Shown here: piece after piece, positions 11,472-25,939 of the stretch
Numbering within the stretch: the first letter of the stretch is position 1
Layout: each line of letters opens with the position of its first letter
DNA from: Cynocephalus volans
Lineage: Eukaryota > Chordata > Mammalia > Dermoptera > Cynocephalidae
Direction of reading: 5' to 3'
DNA: 64,000 nt
Assembly (NCBI RefSeq): GCF_027409185.1
Contig: NC_084463.1
Location: 42,076,407-42,140,406 of the forward strand
The notes under the pieces: model-generated
Told to the model about the DNA's origin: nothing
The model's input: the letters and a program-made list of their open reading frames with translations, nothing else
Databases searched by the model: none
Program-made: the position numbers and the translations under genes

Positions 11472-11537
<66 letters not shown>
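11472..11537. repeat. (TG)n microsatellite, ~33 units
   Basis: An almost pure TG dinucleotide run directly before the first zinc-finger remnant. ORFs across it are low-complexity artefacts. Confidence 0.98.
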
Positions 11538-11538
<1 letters not shown>

Positions 11539-11544
11539 TTTTTT

Positions 11545-12843
<1,299 letters not shown>

Positions 12844-12860
12844 TTCCTCCCTTTTTCTTG
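12844..12860 (-). other. Polypurine tract of the provirus
   Basis: On the minus strand a purine run containing GAAAAAGGGAGG lies directly before the LTR start TGTAAG. This is where plus-strand DNA synthesis is primed in retroviruses. Confidence 0.85.
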
Positions 12861-13060
12861 TTTTAGGAAAGGGGACGTTGAAGTCATCGAGCTACTTCCT
12901 GCTGAACTGGGGAGTTGTGGGGGGGGCAAAGGGAGGAAGGTACATAAATACCCATTATGAAACCCCAAAGGATGGTGGAGAAACAAGTAATTTCAAAAGC
13001 AGAAAAGTCCATAAACTTTCCTTGAAGCCACAAGTCAAATATGCACCGGTTCCATTGTTC

Positions 13061-14104
13061 TTAGCTGGAGTCTGGAGGGGGCAGCCAGGTGTCGGTGGCA
13101 AGTGCGTGTAGGAATGCATTTCCTCTGTAAGGTGGTGTCTCTTCAGCATTGGCTGAGGTGCTCACGAGATGAGGCGGGGGTTCATCAGTACCTAGAAGCT
13201 GGTAGTTTCTAAGGAAAAGCTGGTTAAAGTCCTGATTAGAGATTTTTCCCACTTGGGTTTGAAGAAACCTAATGATGAAGGGCAAGAAAAGGCAGGTTAT
13301 GAGGATAATGATTAGAGGTCCCAAAATGTGCCAAATGCAAGTTAGGATAGGGTTTAAGATAAAAGAAGAAAAGGGGTTAGAACTGGATGTGGTTCATAGG
13401 CTGGAAGCTAAGTTGGTGAGTTTGAAGATGTTTGTTTCTACTAGACTGGATTCATTGATATAATAACAGCATTCTTCCCCAAGGAAGATGCAAGTACCTC
13501 CTTTTTCTGCAGTGAGGAGGTCTAGTGCTCTACGGTTTTGGAGGGTGACCTGAGCTAAAGAGGTAATTTTTCTCTGTAGAGAGGAATGAGATTCAGCAGT
13601 GGAGGTCAGAGCCCCTTCAAGTTTAGAACAGTTCTGAACTGGTGTACAGAGTGAGTTGAGGGACGATGGTGACAAGAAGGCATGGGGCAGTAAGATTAGG
13701 CAGGATAGAGGTAGAGAGGGTTCCATTGCACCAGAAGAAAGAGCCTGGTGGGGCAACGGTGTGGGTATGAATGGTTGTGTTAAGATTACAATAAGATGGA
13801 GGAAAAGTTAGGGAGGAAGAGGTTCCGATAAAACAGTGACGGGGCAACAAAGTGTTACTGTGTTTGTTGTCGGGCTCCCAGAGAGGGACGTCCAGAAGGT
13901 TAAGGGGTTCTGATGGTGGGGAGGAGGTAACATTGAGAGGAAGGGAAGCATTTAAGTGGACGGCCGCCAGGAGCGGTCGCATGAGAGAAAACAATTTCCG
14001 GGAGAGAGAGCCAGTGAGGTGTGCTTGAGCCATATATAGGAAGGGGTCTGAAGGCTCCCTGGGTGAAGTGAAAGGAACAGGAGAAGGCCAAGGAGAAGGT
14101 TCAT
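13061..14104 (-). pseudogene. ERV env remnant (signal peptide, shortened SU, TM with CX6CC)
   Basis: The ATG at 14104 overlaps the pol stop (ATGA). A hydrophobic signal peptide follows (MNLLLGLLLFLSL). The surface subunit is much shorter than usual and frame-broken. The transmembrane subunit shows an immunosuppressive-domain-like heptad region next to a CX6CC motif (about 13475-13520), then a membrane span (about 13260-13324) and a cytoplasmic tail ending at 13061. At least two frame changes separate these parts (ORFs end at 13952, 13623, 13394 and 13061). The order and CX6CC motif fit gammaretroviral-type Env; it is not a functional Env as read. Confidence 0.85.
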
Positions 14105-15177
14105 GTCTCTGGAATTGGGGGTAGGGCTGAGGTCTGGGATAGGCGGAATTTGAGAGGGTTGGTAGGATGAGGGATACACTTAAAGGAATGGTGTGTTAAG
14201 TTTCCTTGCAGCTTGTTACTGGAGTTCTCGGTGGCTGAGGGTGGATCCTGAGTGTAAGGCTTCAGCCTGGACATATGAATCCATGGAGTAACATGATTAC
14301 CTGGCAGGACAAGTTTAGCAGCAGTTGGAGTGCAAAGGATGACAGGACATGGGCCTTCCCACTTAGGGGTTAGGGGGGTTTTAGGTTCTGGGGAAGTGTA
14401 GAATACTAATTGGCCTGGGCTGAGTGAAAGGTTATTTTTGGAAAGTGACGGATCTGGAAGTAGCCAGTCCTGGTACTTCCATAGCTCGGTGCGAAGGTGG
14501 GAGAGCAAGGGTAAGGCCATGGCGGGTGGTATGGGTCCTTAAGTCGCTGTGATCCCCGGGGGTAGGAGGGGCCTACCATACATGACTTCAAAAGGGGAAA
14601 GATTGGAGGGCCTCTTTGGGAGAGCCCTGGTCTTGAGTAGAGCGAGAGGTAGAAGACAGACCCAATCAAGGTTTAATTCCAGAGACAATTTAGTTAGTAT
14701 GTCCTTTAAGGTTCTGTTGGTTCTCTCTACCTTTCCGGATGCCTGAGGTCGGTAAGGGCAATGTAAGTGCCAGGGGAGAGAGAGTGACTGGGAGAGTTTC
14801 TGTATTACCTGGGCGGTAAATTCAGATCCATTGTCAGATTGAATGGAAGTGGGCATCCCAAATCGTGGGATGATTTGGGAAAGGAGAGTCTGGGCTATGG
14901 TGGAGGCCTTTTTATTGGATGATGGGAATGCCTCTACCCACCCTGAAAAGGTATCAACAAACACCAAGAGGTATTTGAGGCGGTGGATGGAAAGCATGTG
15001 TGTAAAATCGACTTGCCAGTCGGCCACGGGTGTGAGGCCTCTGGCCTGGTGGGAAGGGTATGGAGATTGTGCATGAGGAGGAAATTTTTTGTAAGAGGGC
15101 TTTGTCAGATGGGGTGACTGAGAAGAAGGCTTGTAACAACTGGGATAAAGCTTGGGGACTAGAGTGAAACAGGACAT
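14101..15177 (-). pseudogene. ERV pol: integrase core and C-terminal domain
   Basis: A 212-codon frame (15177-14539) carries the DDE catalytic triad contexts WQVDF, SDNGSEF and GKVERTNR in the expected spacing. A second frame (14520-14101) carries the C-terminal domain with PKWEGPCPV and WIHMSRLKPY, typical of gammaretroviral integrases. A stop or frame change near 14520-14540 separates them. Upstream, the zinc-binding N-terminal region is not clearly open. The pol stop overlaps the env ATG. Confidence 0.88.
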
Positions 15178-16408
15178 GGAGCAAGCAAAAGAGCATCATT
15201 AGGTGGTTGAAGCTGAGAGAGTGTCTGTGGACCTTGGGAGCTGTATGGAAGAATGGGAAGTTGGTTTTGTGTCTGTGGGTGCCGTGCCGCAGTGCGTGCA
15301 GCGAGGTCAGCCTTACAATTCCCACGAGTGATTGGGGAATCGTCCCTCTGGTGGGATCTGCAATGAATGACTCCTAATTCACAAGGTAAATGGGATGCCG
15401 TGATTAATGTGGAGATTAAAGCTGAGTTGGTGACTGTGTTACCCCTGGTGTTAAGCAGACTGTGTTCTTTCCATATGGTGGCATGAGAGAGAAGTATATG
15501 AAAGACATATTTGGAGTCAGTGTATCAGTAGGGTAGCCAGGTTTAGGGGTGGGCAGGTATTGAAGGATAGGGCAGGATTTTCCAGAAACGAGGATAGGAG
15601 GGTTAGGATTCTGGAAGGTGGGAGGGATTGGAGAGCTTTATAGGTAAGGAGGTCTTTAAGTGATGTGGTGAGAGAATGGTGAGAGGTGCCCCAAATGTTA
15701 ATTTGGATACCTCCTTATGCAGTAACTGCCCCACTGCCAGGGCTCTTAAACAGGGTGCCCAGCCTTGTACAATGGGGTCCAATTGTTTTGATAGGTATGC
15801 TATGGGGGCAAAGGAGGGGCCGTAATTCTGTCCTAGAATGTCCAGAGCTTGTCCCGTATTTTCATGAACATAGAGGAAAAAGGGTTTAGTTAGATCAGGG
15901 TGATGAAGTGCAGGGGCTGTTAGAAGGGCCTATTGAAGCTTGAGAAAAGGGCGCTGAGGTGAGGAGGTCCCTTACTCATATTATAGAGATGAAAGGCATC
16001 ATTAGGTTTTTTTACAGTGAGTATGGGAGTATTGAAAGGGGAGCGAGTGGGACAGAGATACCCCTTTTTTAATAGGTCCTGAATGATGGGGCTTAACACG
16101 AGGAGGGCTGTTGTGGTTAATGGATACTGAGCCTGACAAATATATTTGGAGGGGTCTTTTAGTTTTATGTGTATAGGGGAACACTGGGCCAGAGCGGGGC
16201 TGGCAGTGTCCCAAACTGTGGGGTTAACAGGGTGCGTTAGAATGGGTAAGGACTTCTTTGGAGGGGTGGAATTGGTAGGACCTTGGGCTTGAACTAGCGC
16301 TAGGAGGAAGGAAACGGGGGAAGAGGAAGAGGACAGGGGCAAAGTAATGGAGACTTGAAGCCGTGATAGAATGTCCTGACCCAACATGGGGACGGGGCAT
16401 TGTGGCAT
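15178..16408 (-). pseudogene. ERV pol: reverse transcriptase/RNase H remnants, catalytic core deleted
   Basis: From 16408 the frame enters the RT fingers region (QYPL..., SPFNTPILTVKKPN). Around 15920-15990 it jumps to the end of the connection region (LTKPFFLYVHE). The central palm with the YxDD motif is missing, so an internal deletion removed the active site. RNase H remnants follow, including an HCRSHQRDDS...GNCKADLAAR block near 15310-15370. Stops and frameshifts are frequent between 15200 and 15900. Confidence 0.82.
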
Positions 16409-16862
16409 GACTAGAAAGGAATGGGAGAAAAAGGACTGAGTGCCTTGAAGGCAGCAGGTTAAAAGAGGGGTTTTTTGGGGGAAAGATTTGTTTACCTCCT
16501 ACCCCGACTATAGGAGAGCTGCTGGAGGTGGTGGGGTCTTTATATTCCCTTAAGACCAAAAAGGTGGCTCCAGTGTCCAGGAGGAAAGATATTGGGTGGC
16601 CGTCCACAACCATGGATACCCTGGGCTCTTGCTTTGTTATAGAGATGGTCGGGAAGGGCCCAAGGCTCCGTCGGTCCTCCTCAGCGAGGCCCACCATAGG
16701 TGGAGTCCACGGTTTGGGGGACTGTGGGGCAGTTGGTCCCTCACCACTTCGGGCGAGGGGGCAATCAGATCCCCAATGTCCCTTCCTTTGCATTTTGGAC
16801 AAGGAGTGCTGGGTGGCCTGGGGGTGGGGCAAGCCTTGGCCCAATGTCCTTCCCTCCCACAT
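16409..16862 (-). pseudogene. ERV nucleocapsid end and protease region
   Basis: This frame starts in the nucleocapsid CCHC knuckle (GHWGSDC visible near 16780) and runs into the aspartic protease, with FLLDTGAT as its active-site motif (about 16560-16580). The frame continues to 16224 before it is lost. The gag-pro junction is in frame, in keeping with gammaretroviral-type readthrough, but lesions upstream make this moot. Confidence 0.82.
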
Positions 16863-18190
16863 TTAAAGCTGGCTCCAGGTGGAGGCTGTGGGAGGGCGCC
16901 CAGGGGGTTTGATAAGCTGGGCCAACATCTGGAAGTTGGCGTGGTTGGCCTTTTGTTTTCGATGTTCTTTTTCCTCTGCCCGATTATGAAAAACCTTGAA
17001 GGCCACTGATAGGATTTTGGTCTGAGGGGTTGCAGGACCCTGCTCTAATTTTTTAAGTTTAGTTTTAATGTTGGGGTAGGATTGGGCCAGGAAATAGGTC
17101 ATAAGGACATGCCGGCCATTTTCTGAGTTGGGGTCTAAGTTAGTGTATTGTTAAAAGGCCTGAGTTAATCTATTGAGGAACTCGGAGGGAGTTTCCAACT
17201 TTTTTTTGACAATTTCTTGAACTTTTTGGAAATTGACGACCTAGTGAGCCGATTTTTTGAGGCCAATTATTAAGCAAGAGGCAAAACGGTCTTGAGCCTG
17301 GATTCCCTGGGCTGTGTTATAATCCCAATTAGGTTCCTGTTCTGGGACTTCTTGGGGGCCTGGCGGGTGATTCGGAATAGTGCGATGGGTGTCAGTGGCA
17401 TGGGTTTGGGCTGTATCCCAGACCCTGCGGCGTTCCTTGGGGAGGAGGGTATTGGCTAAGAGCATGAACATGTCATGATGTGTGAAGCTGTAGGCCTGCA
17501 GGATCCATTGGAGGTGGTAGAGTCGGTAGAGAAAGAGCCTAGTCTTTTTTCTGATTCTGTAAGGTCAGCTAGGGAAAAGGGAACATGGACCCTAACTACT
17601 CCTTCAGCCCCAGCTACCTCATGTAGTGGGGCGATTGTTAAAAGGGTGGGAGGAGGTCCTCGGGAACGGGTGAAAGGGGGGCTTAGTGGGTCAGGAGTAG
17701 GTGAGGGTAAAGATGGGGGAGTGGATGGCGCAGGAGGTGCAGATGGTGACGCGGATGACAAGGGAGGAGGAGCAGACGCCGGAGGCAGTGGGGGAGGAGT
17801 TTGGTAGGGTGGGGGTTCATCAGCAGGGTCGAAGGTGCAAGGATCGAGGGGTGACTGTGAAGATGGTTTACAGGCTAAAAGGACTTGAGAGGGAGCACAG
17901 GAGGAGCAGAGGGCGGGGTTCTGAGCCAAGAGGCGAAAAGCCTCGATGTAGGGGATCTTCCATTTTTCTAGGCACTGGCAGTAGTTAAAGAGGTCTCGTA
18001 GAATGTTAGGATCTAGTGTGCCCTCAGGGGGCCATGTGTTTTGATTATCTAAAGGATAATAAAGCCAATCTTGTGTAAAGAATTTGGTGAGGAGTTTGGG
18101 CTCAATATCCGGCCTGAGGGAAAGGTTGGTGAGGTTTTTCAGAAGGCATTGAAGTGGAGAGTCCCCTAGGGAGGAGGAGGAAGCACCCAT
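16863..18190 (-). pseudogene. ERV gag (matrix, proline-rich region, capsid)
   Basis: Begins at 18190 with MGASSS, a myristoylation-type start. The matrix is followed by a Pro/Ser-rich stretch that includes a PPPY late-domain motif (about 17800-17830). The capsid breaks into other frames: 17471-17241 holds the PNWDYNT motif, and the major homology region is at 17235-17150, ending in a TAA. A further frame (17102-16863) holds the capsid end and basic linker. Recognisable as gammaretroviral-type Gag, non-functional. Confidence 0.87.
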
Positions 18191-18940
18191 TCTGGTCTCT
18201 TAATGGGAGTTTAGAAAGAAATTGGACAGAGATTTAGTGATAGGACAGACCCTTCGTCTGGTTGGGAAAGGCGGGATCCTAGAGGGCATCCCCAGAAGGT
18301 CACATCAGTCCCAGCAAGTTCAGGTACGAACCAGGAGGAGAGAAGGGAGGTGTGGGTCGTCACTCAGACCTCCACTTCTCTAGGGCAAAAGCCCCATGCC
18401 TGAAGGAACCTACTGCCAGGATTTTCTGGTCGGGTCCCAGACCCAGGAAGTGGAGAGAAGAGAGTGGTGGACAAGAGGGTGAAAGAGAGAAGGAGAGAAC
18501 AGAATGGGGCTTTTAACCTTCAAAAATGAAAGTAAAAGTTTACCGGGGCTTTGGAACCTATTATAGTCTGGGAATTTATGGTGGTCATGAAGACCGTGGT
18601 GGGGTGGGATACGGGCGTTAGGGGCTACTGGTCGATCACGGCTAGACTCCCTGTGGTAGCCTGAAAAAGGGCTGGTGCCCTTTAGGAAAGGGGGCTTACC
18701 TAATGATGAGCCGGTGGTGAGTGGAAGGAGCCAGCGCCTAAAAGAATGGACGAGGGTGGACCATCAATGGTGAGCAGTGGAAGGGAGGCCAATCCTGGCA
18801 GGATGGAGTTCTCGAGGGGCAACTCGAAAAGTGCAGCCACTGCGATTTGAAAAGTGTTACAGCTTGAGGGAGCCCTGACGGGTGACTCAGAAGGTGTTGC
18901 CGCTGCGATCCGAAAAGTGTCGCTGCTTGAGAGAAACTCC
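18191..18940 (-). other. ERV 5' leader with a 62-bp imperfect repeat
   Basis: A leader of about 750 bp lies between primer site and gag ATG, where the packaging signal would be expected. Two similar segments begin at 18831 and 18893 (shared core GAAAAGTGT, then GCTTGAG). I see no ORF of merit. Splice donors were not resolved. Confidence 0.7.
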
Positions 18941-18959
18941 GTCCCAGGTTTCGGCACCA
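18941..18959 (-). other. Primer-binding site, tRNA-Phe type
   Basis: In sense the sequence is TGGTGCCGAAACCTGGGAC, two bases after the LTR end. It matches the 3' end of tRNA-Phe except for one T for C and the last base. This is the primer type that defines the HERV-F group. Confidence 0.8.
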
Positions 18960-18961
18960 AA

Positions 18962-19030
18962 TGAAAGGACGAGTCGACACCAGTTGACGATCCACCGGAG
19001 AGATCTCGTTTATTAGGCAGCACACACACA
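18962..19030 (-). repeat. 5' LTR remnant: U5 and poly(A) signal only, U3 missing
   Basis: Matches the first ~66 bases of the left LTR (12562 on) with about three substitutions, through TTTATTAGG and the CA-repeat, then passes straight into zinc-finger sequence at CATATGGTTTCTC. The TATA box and all of U3 are absent, so the provirus has lost its own promoter. Confidence 0.85.
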
Positions 19031-19269
<239 letters not shown>

Positions 19270-19272
<3 letters not shown>

Positions 19273-20885
19273 ACTACATTCATATGGTTTCCCACCTGTG
19301 TGAATTCTCTGATGCCTGCTGAGGTGTGACTTCCTGTGAAAGGTTTTTCCACATTCACTACATTCATATGGTTTCTCACCTGTGTGAAGTCTCTGATGTA
19401 CACTGAGGTTTGATTTACAGTAGAAAGTTTTTCCACATTCTTTACATTCATATGGTTTCTCACCTGTGTGAGTTCTCTGATGTTCATTGAGGTGTGATTT
19501 ACAGTAGAAAGTTTTTCTACATTCTTTACATTCATATGGTTTCTCCCCTGTGTGAGTTCTCTGATGTACATTGAGGTGTGACTTACAGTTGAAAGCTTTC
19601 TTACATTTCTTACATTCATATGGTTTCTCACCTGTGTGAATTCTCTTATGTACACTGAGGTTTGATTTACAGTAGAAAGTTTTTCCACATTCATTACATT
19701 CATATGGTTTCTCACCTGTGTGAGTTCTCTGATGTACACTGAGGTGTGACTTACGGTTGAAAGCTTTCTTACATTGCTTACATTCATATGGTTTCTCATC
19801 TGTGTGAATTCTCTTATGTACACTGAGGTTTGATTTACAGTAGAAAGTTTTTCCACATTCTTTACATTCATATGGTTTCTCACCTGTGTGAGTTCTCTGA
19901 TGTTCATTGAGGTGTGACTTACGGTAGAAAGTTTTTCTACATTCTTTACATTCATATGGTTTCTCACCTGTGTGAGATCTGTGATGTACCCTGAGGTTTG
20001 AGTTATGGTTGAAAGCTTTCTTACATTTTTTACATTCATATGGTTTCTCCCCTGTGTGAATTCTCTTATGCTTGTTGAGGTTTGACTTCTCAGGAAAGGT
20101 ATTTTGACATTCGCTATGTTCATATGGTCTCTCACATATGTGAATTCTCTGATGCTTGCTGAGGTTTGAGGACTTGTGAAAAGTTTTCCCACATTCATTA
20201 GACACATATAGCTTCTCCCCTGTATGTGTTCTCTTATGGATTGTAAGGGGTAATTTCTTCATGAATGATTTATCACATTCACTATATTTATAGGGTTTCT
20301 CTTCTGTGTGTACTTTCTGCTGTTCAGTGAGTTCATAATTTTCACAGAACTTTCTCCAAAATATGTCAAATTGAAAAGCTTTCTCTGATACTGGAATTGT
20401 CTCTTTGGCAAGAACAGCTGACTTATAAAAGACTTTCCCATAATCCAATTTACAGGATGTCTCTCCCATATATACTTTCTTCTGTTCCAATAATATTGGC
20501 TCTGTGTTGAAGGATTTCCATTGTCCACTATATTCAAAAGCCAGCTGCTGAGTATGAATCTTGGAATACTGATTAAGATGCTCACAATGTCTCCACAATT
20601 TCCCAGTTATATTACCCTCATCAGATTTCTCTCCAGCATGCATCCAATCAGCCTCTCTAGGAGGAAGTGCATTCCGACATACACTGAACTCTTTGCACCT
20701 CACTCCTAAATACTTTTCACTATTTAAAATTGAATTTGAAATACGGTTTGAGCTCAAATGAAATGCGTGTTCTATTTCAACTCTCTCCTCAGTTGATGTA
20801 TTGCTGTTGGTAATTCCACCATCCTGCAAATGTGTATCATAATGTTCTTGGCTATTTGTAATTAGAGCTTCGACTATCTGAACAT
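19270..20885 (-). CDS. KRAB zinc-finger protein, terminal exon with C2H2 array
   Basis: Last coding exon of a KRAB-ZNF transcription factor. The acceptor TTTTCTTATTTTAG precedes base 20885. The exon joins KRAB-B in phase 1 to give Asp at residue 78. A ~135-residue spacer and further degenerate units precede three fingers that have lost their first Cys (Tyr, Ser and His instead). Nine intact C2H2 fingers follow (about residues 362-606) with TGEKPY linkers. The frame ends at a TAA (19270) inside a tenth finger, where the neighbouring fingers read GAA. Predicted total length is 615 residues. KRAB proteins normally recruit TRIM28 to silence retroelements; the DNA target is unknown. The spacer reminds me of ZNF717-like proteins, not proven. 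Confidence 0.85.
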
Positions 20886-22475
20886 CTAAAATAAGAAAAA
20901 AAATACCATATCCATAAGACACACATAAGTATTGCTAAAATGAGCATGTAAAGGTGAAGAAGTTTTTTCATATTCTCATGGCATAGGATTGTACAAAAAT
21001 GAATAATGGAAATTGGATTTATAAGTATACATGTTTCCTACATACTACCATCATGTAATAAATTGTATTAACATATTTTCTAATGTTCAATTTTCTTTAT
21101 TTTTCATTCATAAGAAAATTCTTGGTAAAACGTTCACCGAAGCTTGGTCATAATTTTAAACAAGGGCTTATCATCTGACATTTGTTTACCCTATTTTATT
21201 TCTCTATTTTATTCTTATAATAACAGTGGGAATCACATAGTGCTTTTTTCCCTTCTTATTCTGATTTCAGTATGGCAATACTTTATTGGATCAGGTAGTT
21301 TCAGGTTCAGCAGGATACCAATTTTCTTTCTTTTAAACAGAAATTTGGCTTAGGTTCAGAATTTTGCCCCTATTGTTCGTTTAGTTTTCGTTCTTCCCTA
21401 CAAAAAGCCTATAGACATCTGGAAATTTTTCAGATAAAACATTTCCTTTTCCACACAGTAGATAAAAACATCTTACTACAAATTTCTCATTTAACATCAC
21501 TGCCTCTGCTTCTCAAAAAGCTCCATTTTACCACACTGTGCACCCCTTTTCTGCAAGTTTAAGACATTTGGTTATCAACCCAGGATGTACCCACAATATT
21601 TCCTTTTCTATTTAGCTCCTTCTTAGTTTAACTGGCATTCTACCTCTATTTTCTGGTGCACACACCTCTGCTTTATAATTTGCTGCCTCTGAAGTCTTTT
21701 AATTTTTGCAATGAAGTTTCAGTTGTGTCCTATTTTCATAAAAAATAAAGCCTTGTGTACATTCCTTGTTCTCTTTGTTGGTTTAGGATAATATTCACAA
21801 AGAGAAGGGGAACATGCTAAATTCAAGTTCCTGTATTCCACAAAAAAATCTGAGCCCTTCAACATAAAACTCTTGGTTCACTTGATGTTGGGACCCAAAA
21901 TCTCCTGATTCTCCTTCCGAGTCCAGTAGCTCCTTTCCAGGTGCCTGTGCTGTGTCCTTAACAGATTCATACTTTCTGATTCATGGTACACAATGCTCAC
22001 TTCTCAACCTCTTTGCTCATTTTCTTATCAACACCCTAGGTAACCTCCTCTATATTTATGACATTAAAAATCAGTTGTAAGCGACCAATTTTCAAATTTG
22101 TAGCTCCAATAGTGATGTCCTCTCTAAACTCTCAATTTTATACTTATGCAAGTATAATATGTCAAATCTGGAAAAGAGTTAAGTTGAATTTACATCATGC
22201 CAAAGTAAACAATAATCTTCCTAGAAATGCCTAATCTGGATATCCTTCTTAAATTCTCACTACCCAATTTTCTGTCTCTCTCACTGTGGTTACATATTCC
22301 TAATGATTCTAATACAAATATTTAATGTACATTATCTTGTTTCTCACCAGAATGTGAACCCTATGAAAGAGACATTATTTAGATTATTACTGTTTTAAGT
22401 ACAACTATATATAAAATAAACAGTGCTTAAAACCCACTTAATTATGATGTAGTGAAAAAATATGTGTATAAATAA
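20886..22475. other. Intron of the KRAB-ZNF gene, no feature recognised
   Basis: AT-rich intronic sequence. Short ORFs have no domain content. No repeat family could be assigned with confidence. Confidence 0.55.
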
Positions 22476-22880
22476 ATGTTTGTGCTATAATTTAAATGTT
22501 CCCCCAAACTCATATTGAAGCTTGATCATCATATTAACAGTATGAAGAGTGTGGAAAATCTAACTATGGTATTTGAAGTGTAAGGCTTTGAGGAAGTTAT
22601 TAGATAGTGAAGGCCATGCCTTTATGAATGGATTGATCTGTTCATGAAATAGTGAGTTAATGTGTTATCGGGGGTAGATTGGTGGCTTTAAACAGCATAT
22701 GGGCACACTTTTGCCACTCTCACCTTGTGATACACTGCACCAACTGTGGACTCTGCTGAGAGTCTCCACAAATGAGAAGACCCCACCAGATGTGATGCCT
22801 CAACCTTGGACTTGTCTGCCTTCAGAACTATAAAAAATAAATTTTGTTTCCTTATAAATTACCCATTTTCAGGTATAAAG
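22476..22880 (+). repeat. MaLR-type (MST/MLT-like) LTR
   Basis: Reads like the MaLR LTR consensus on the plus strand: a GTGCTATAATTTAAATGTTCCC start, a mid 'gaatggattgatctgttcatgaaa' section and an AAATAAATTTTGTTTCCTTA poly(A)-signal end. Old and diverged, intronic. Confidence 0.65.
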
Positions 22881-23227
22881 TTACAAGCAGAAAAACATGG
22901 AGTAAAACATTCTGGAAGAAGATGTACATGATAATGGACTGAAAGAGAGCTACCAAGAATACTGACAAAGTTTACAGTAAATAAAATGTTCTAAAACAAG
23001 AAAGGTAGAGATTAGATTTGTGGAAGTATATGAAGTACTCATTAAAATAAAATGTGGGTGTATAAGTGTTAGAGCCCTCTTTCAAGATTATATAATGCAT
23101 GAGTTTCTAAGTAGGCCAGCAGTTCTCTGGTCTGAAATCTAGCAAATATATTGGTAAAAACAGCCGAACATGACCAAAATCTGCTGGAACTTATGCTTTC
23201 CAGCCTCAGTGCCCAGGACATACTGAC

Positions 23228-23317
23228 CTTGTAGACTCTGATTTTGGGAGTCTATTATCCATTGTTCTGCTTCTTGCTCCAACTTGAAGATCACTGCAGG
23301 TTTGGTAATGCAGTACC
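23228..23317 (-). CDS. KRAB-B box exon
   Basis: Ninety bases encoding GYCITKPAVIFKLEQ followed by an acidic-to-polar tail, the classic KRAB-B pattern. It is preceded by ...CCATTAAAG (a weak acceptor) and followed by GTCAGT. The exon begins in phase 1 and ends in phase 1, which fits both neighbours and supports the boundaries. The box enhances repression by KRAB-A. Confidence 0.85.
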
Positions 23318-23551
23318 CTTTAATGGATAATAACAGGGACTTTGCAAAATTGTTTTCAGGTTCTTGAAAGGATGACAAGAGCTCGTCTTAAGATGCTATA
23401 AAATGACAGGGCCAATTTCAATGTTTCTTTGGAGAGGGATGATGCATTCTCTATGGAATAAAATCCTACCTAAATAGCATTAAATCTTATAAGTGGTTCC
23501 TTTATGTACCATACGAGAAGAAAGTACTGCCCCTGACACTGAGGAGTTTCA

Positions 23552-25171
<1,620 letters not shown>

Positions 25172-25217
<46 letters not shown>
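25172..25217. repeat. (AC)n microsatellite
   Basis: Pure AC run of about 23 units. Minus-strand ORFs with Val-Cys repeats across it are artefacts. Confidence 0.98.
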
Positions 25218-25221
<4 letters not shown>

Positions 25222-25569
25222 TTTGGAAATTATCACTCCATTGTAACAACAAATAAAAAGCTGAAAAGCCTGAAAAATCAATAACTCTTCTTGAACAGTA
25301 AGAAAGAAAAGACACAGAGCACACTGCTGCCCCAAATATTAGAGAGGCAGACAGGCAAATATATGGAGGCAAGGCTTACACAAACTGATGGAGGCTCATC
25401 AATAGAGTTGTAGAGAACTCTGAGGGTTAAAACTCCAGGGGACCCAGTCATAGCAGGAAACCAAAGTACTGTGTAATTCACTGTCACAAGCATGAACAGG
25501 ATCCTACAGTTAATAGTAAAAAAGATCTCCCCCCTGCTTTCACCTGTGAGTGAAAAAAAGGCAAACCTT

Positions 25570-25650
25570 TAAATATGCCAGAATATTCTGTTGTTTATTC
25601 ATTACCTACTCTAAGATATTTTGTTATAGAAGTCCAAATGGACTAAGACA
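25570..25650 (+). repeat. MaLR LTR 3' tip
   Basis: Contains AAGATATTTTGTTATAGAAG then CCAAATGGACTAAGACAG, the terminal segment of MST/MLT LTRs. Only the end is present. Confidence 0.6.
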
Positions 25651-25939
25651 GCTCCACCCTCTCCACAGCTTAAGAACACATTACTGAATGCATATTTACA
25701 GTAGTTTCTTTTCCCTGTTACATCATATATGGCTATAAAAAATACAATTACATGGCATTTTAAAAGACAAAAAAAAAAAAACCATAATAAACAAGCAAAG
25801 AAACACAGCTGGAAGTGATAGAGCAAGCATCAGAAAAAGCCATGATCAGGATGTTAAAACTGTCAAACAAGTTATTTTCAAAAAAACTCTGTCAAATAAG
25901 CTTAGGGCTCATATGGATGAAGTAAACAGTACTCAACAG

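Noticed and set aside
17475..17988. Gly/Asp- and Glu-rich plus-strand ORFs
   Set aside because: Antisense of the proline-rich part of ERV gag.
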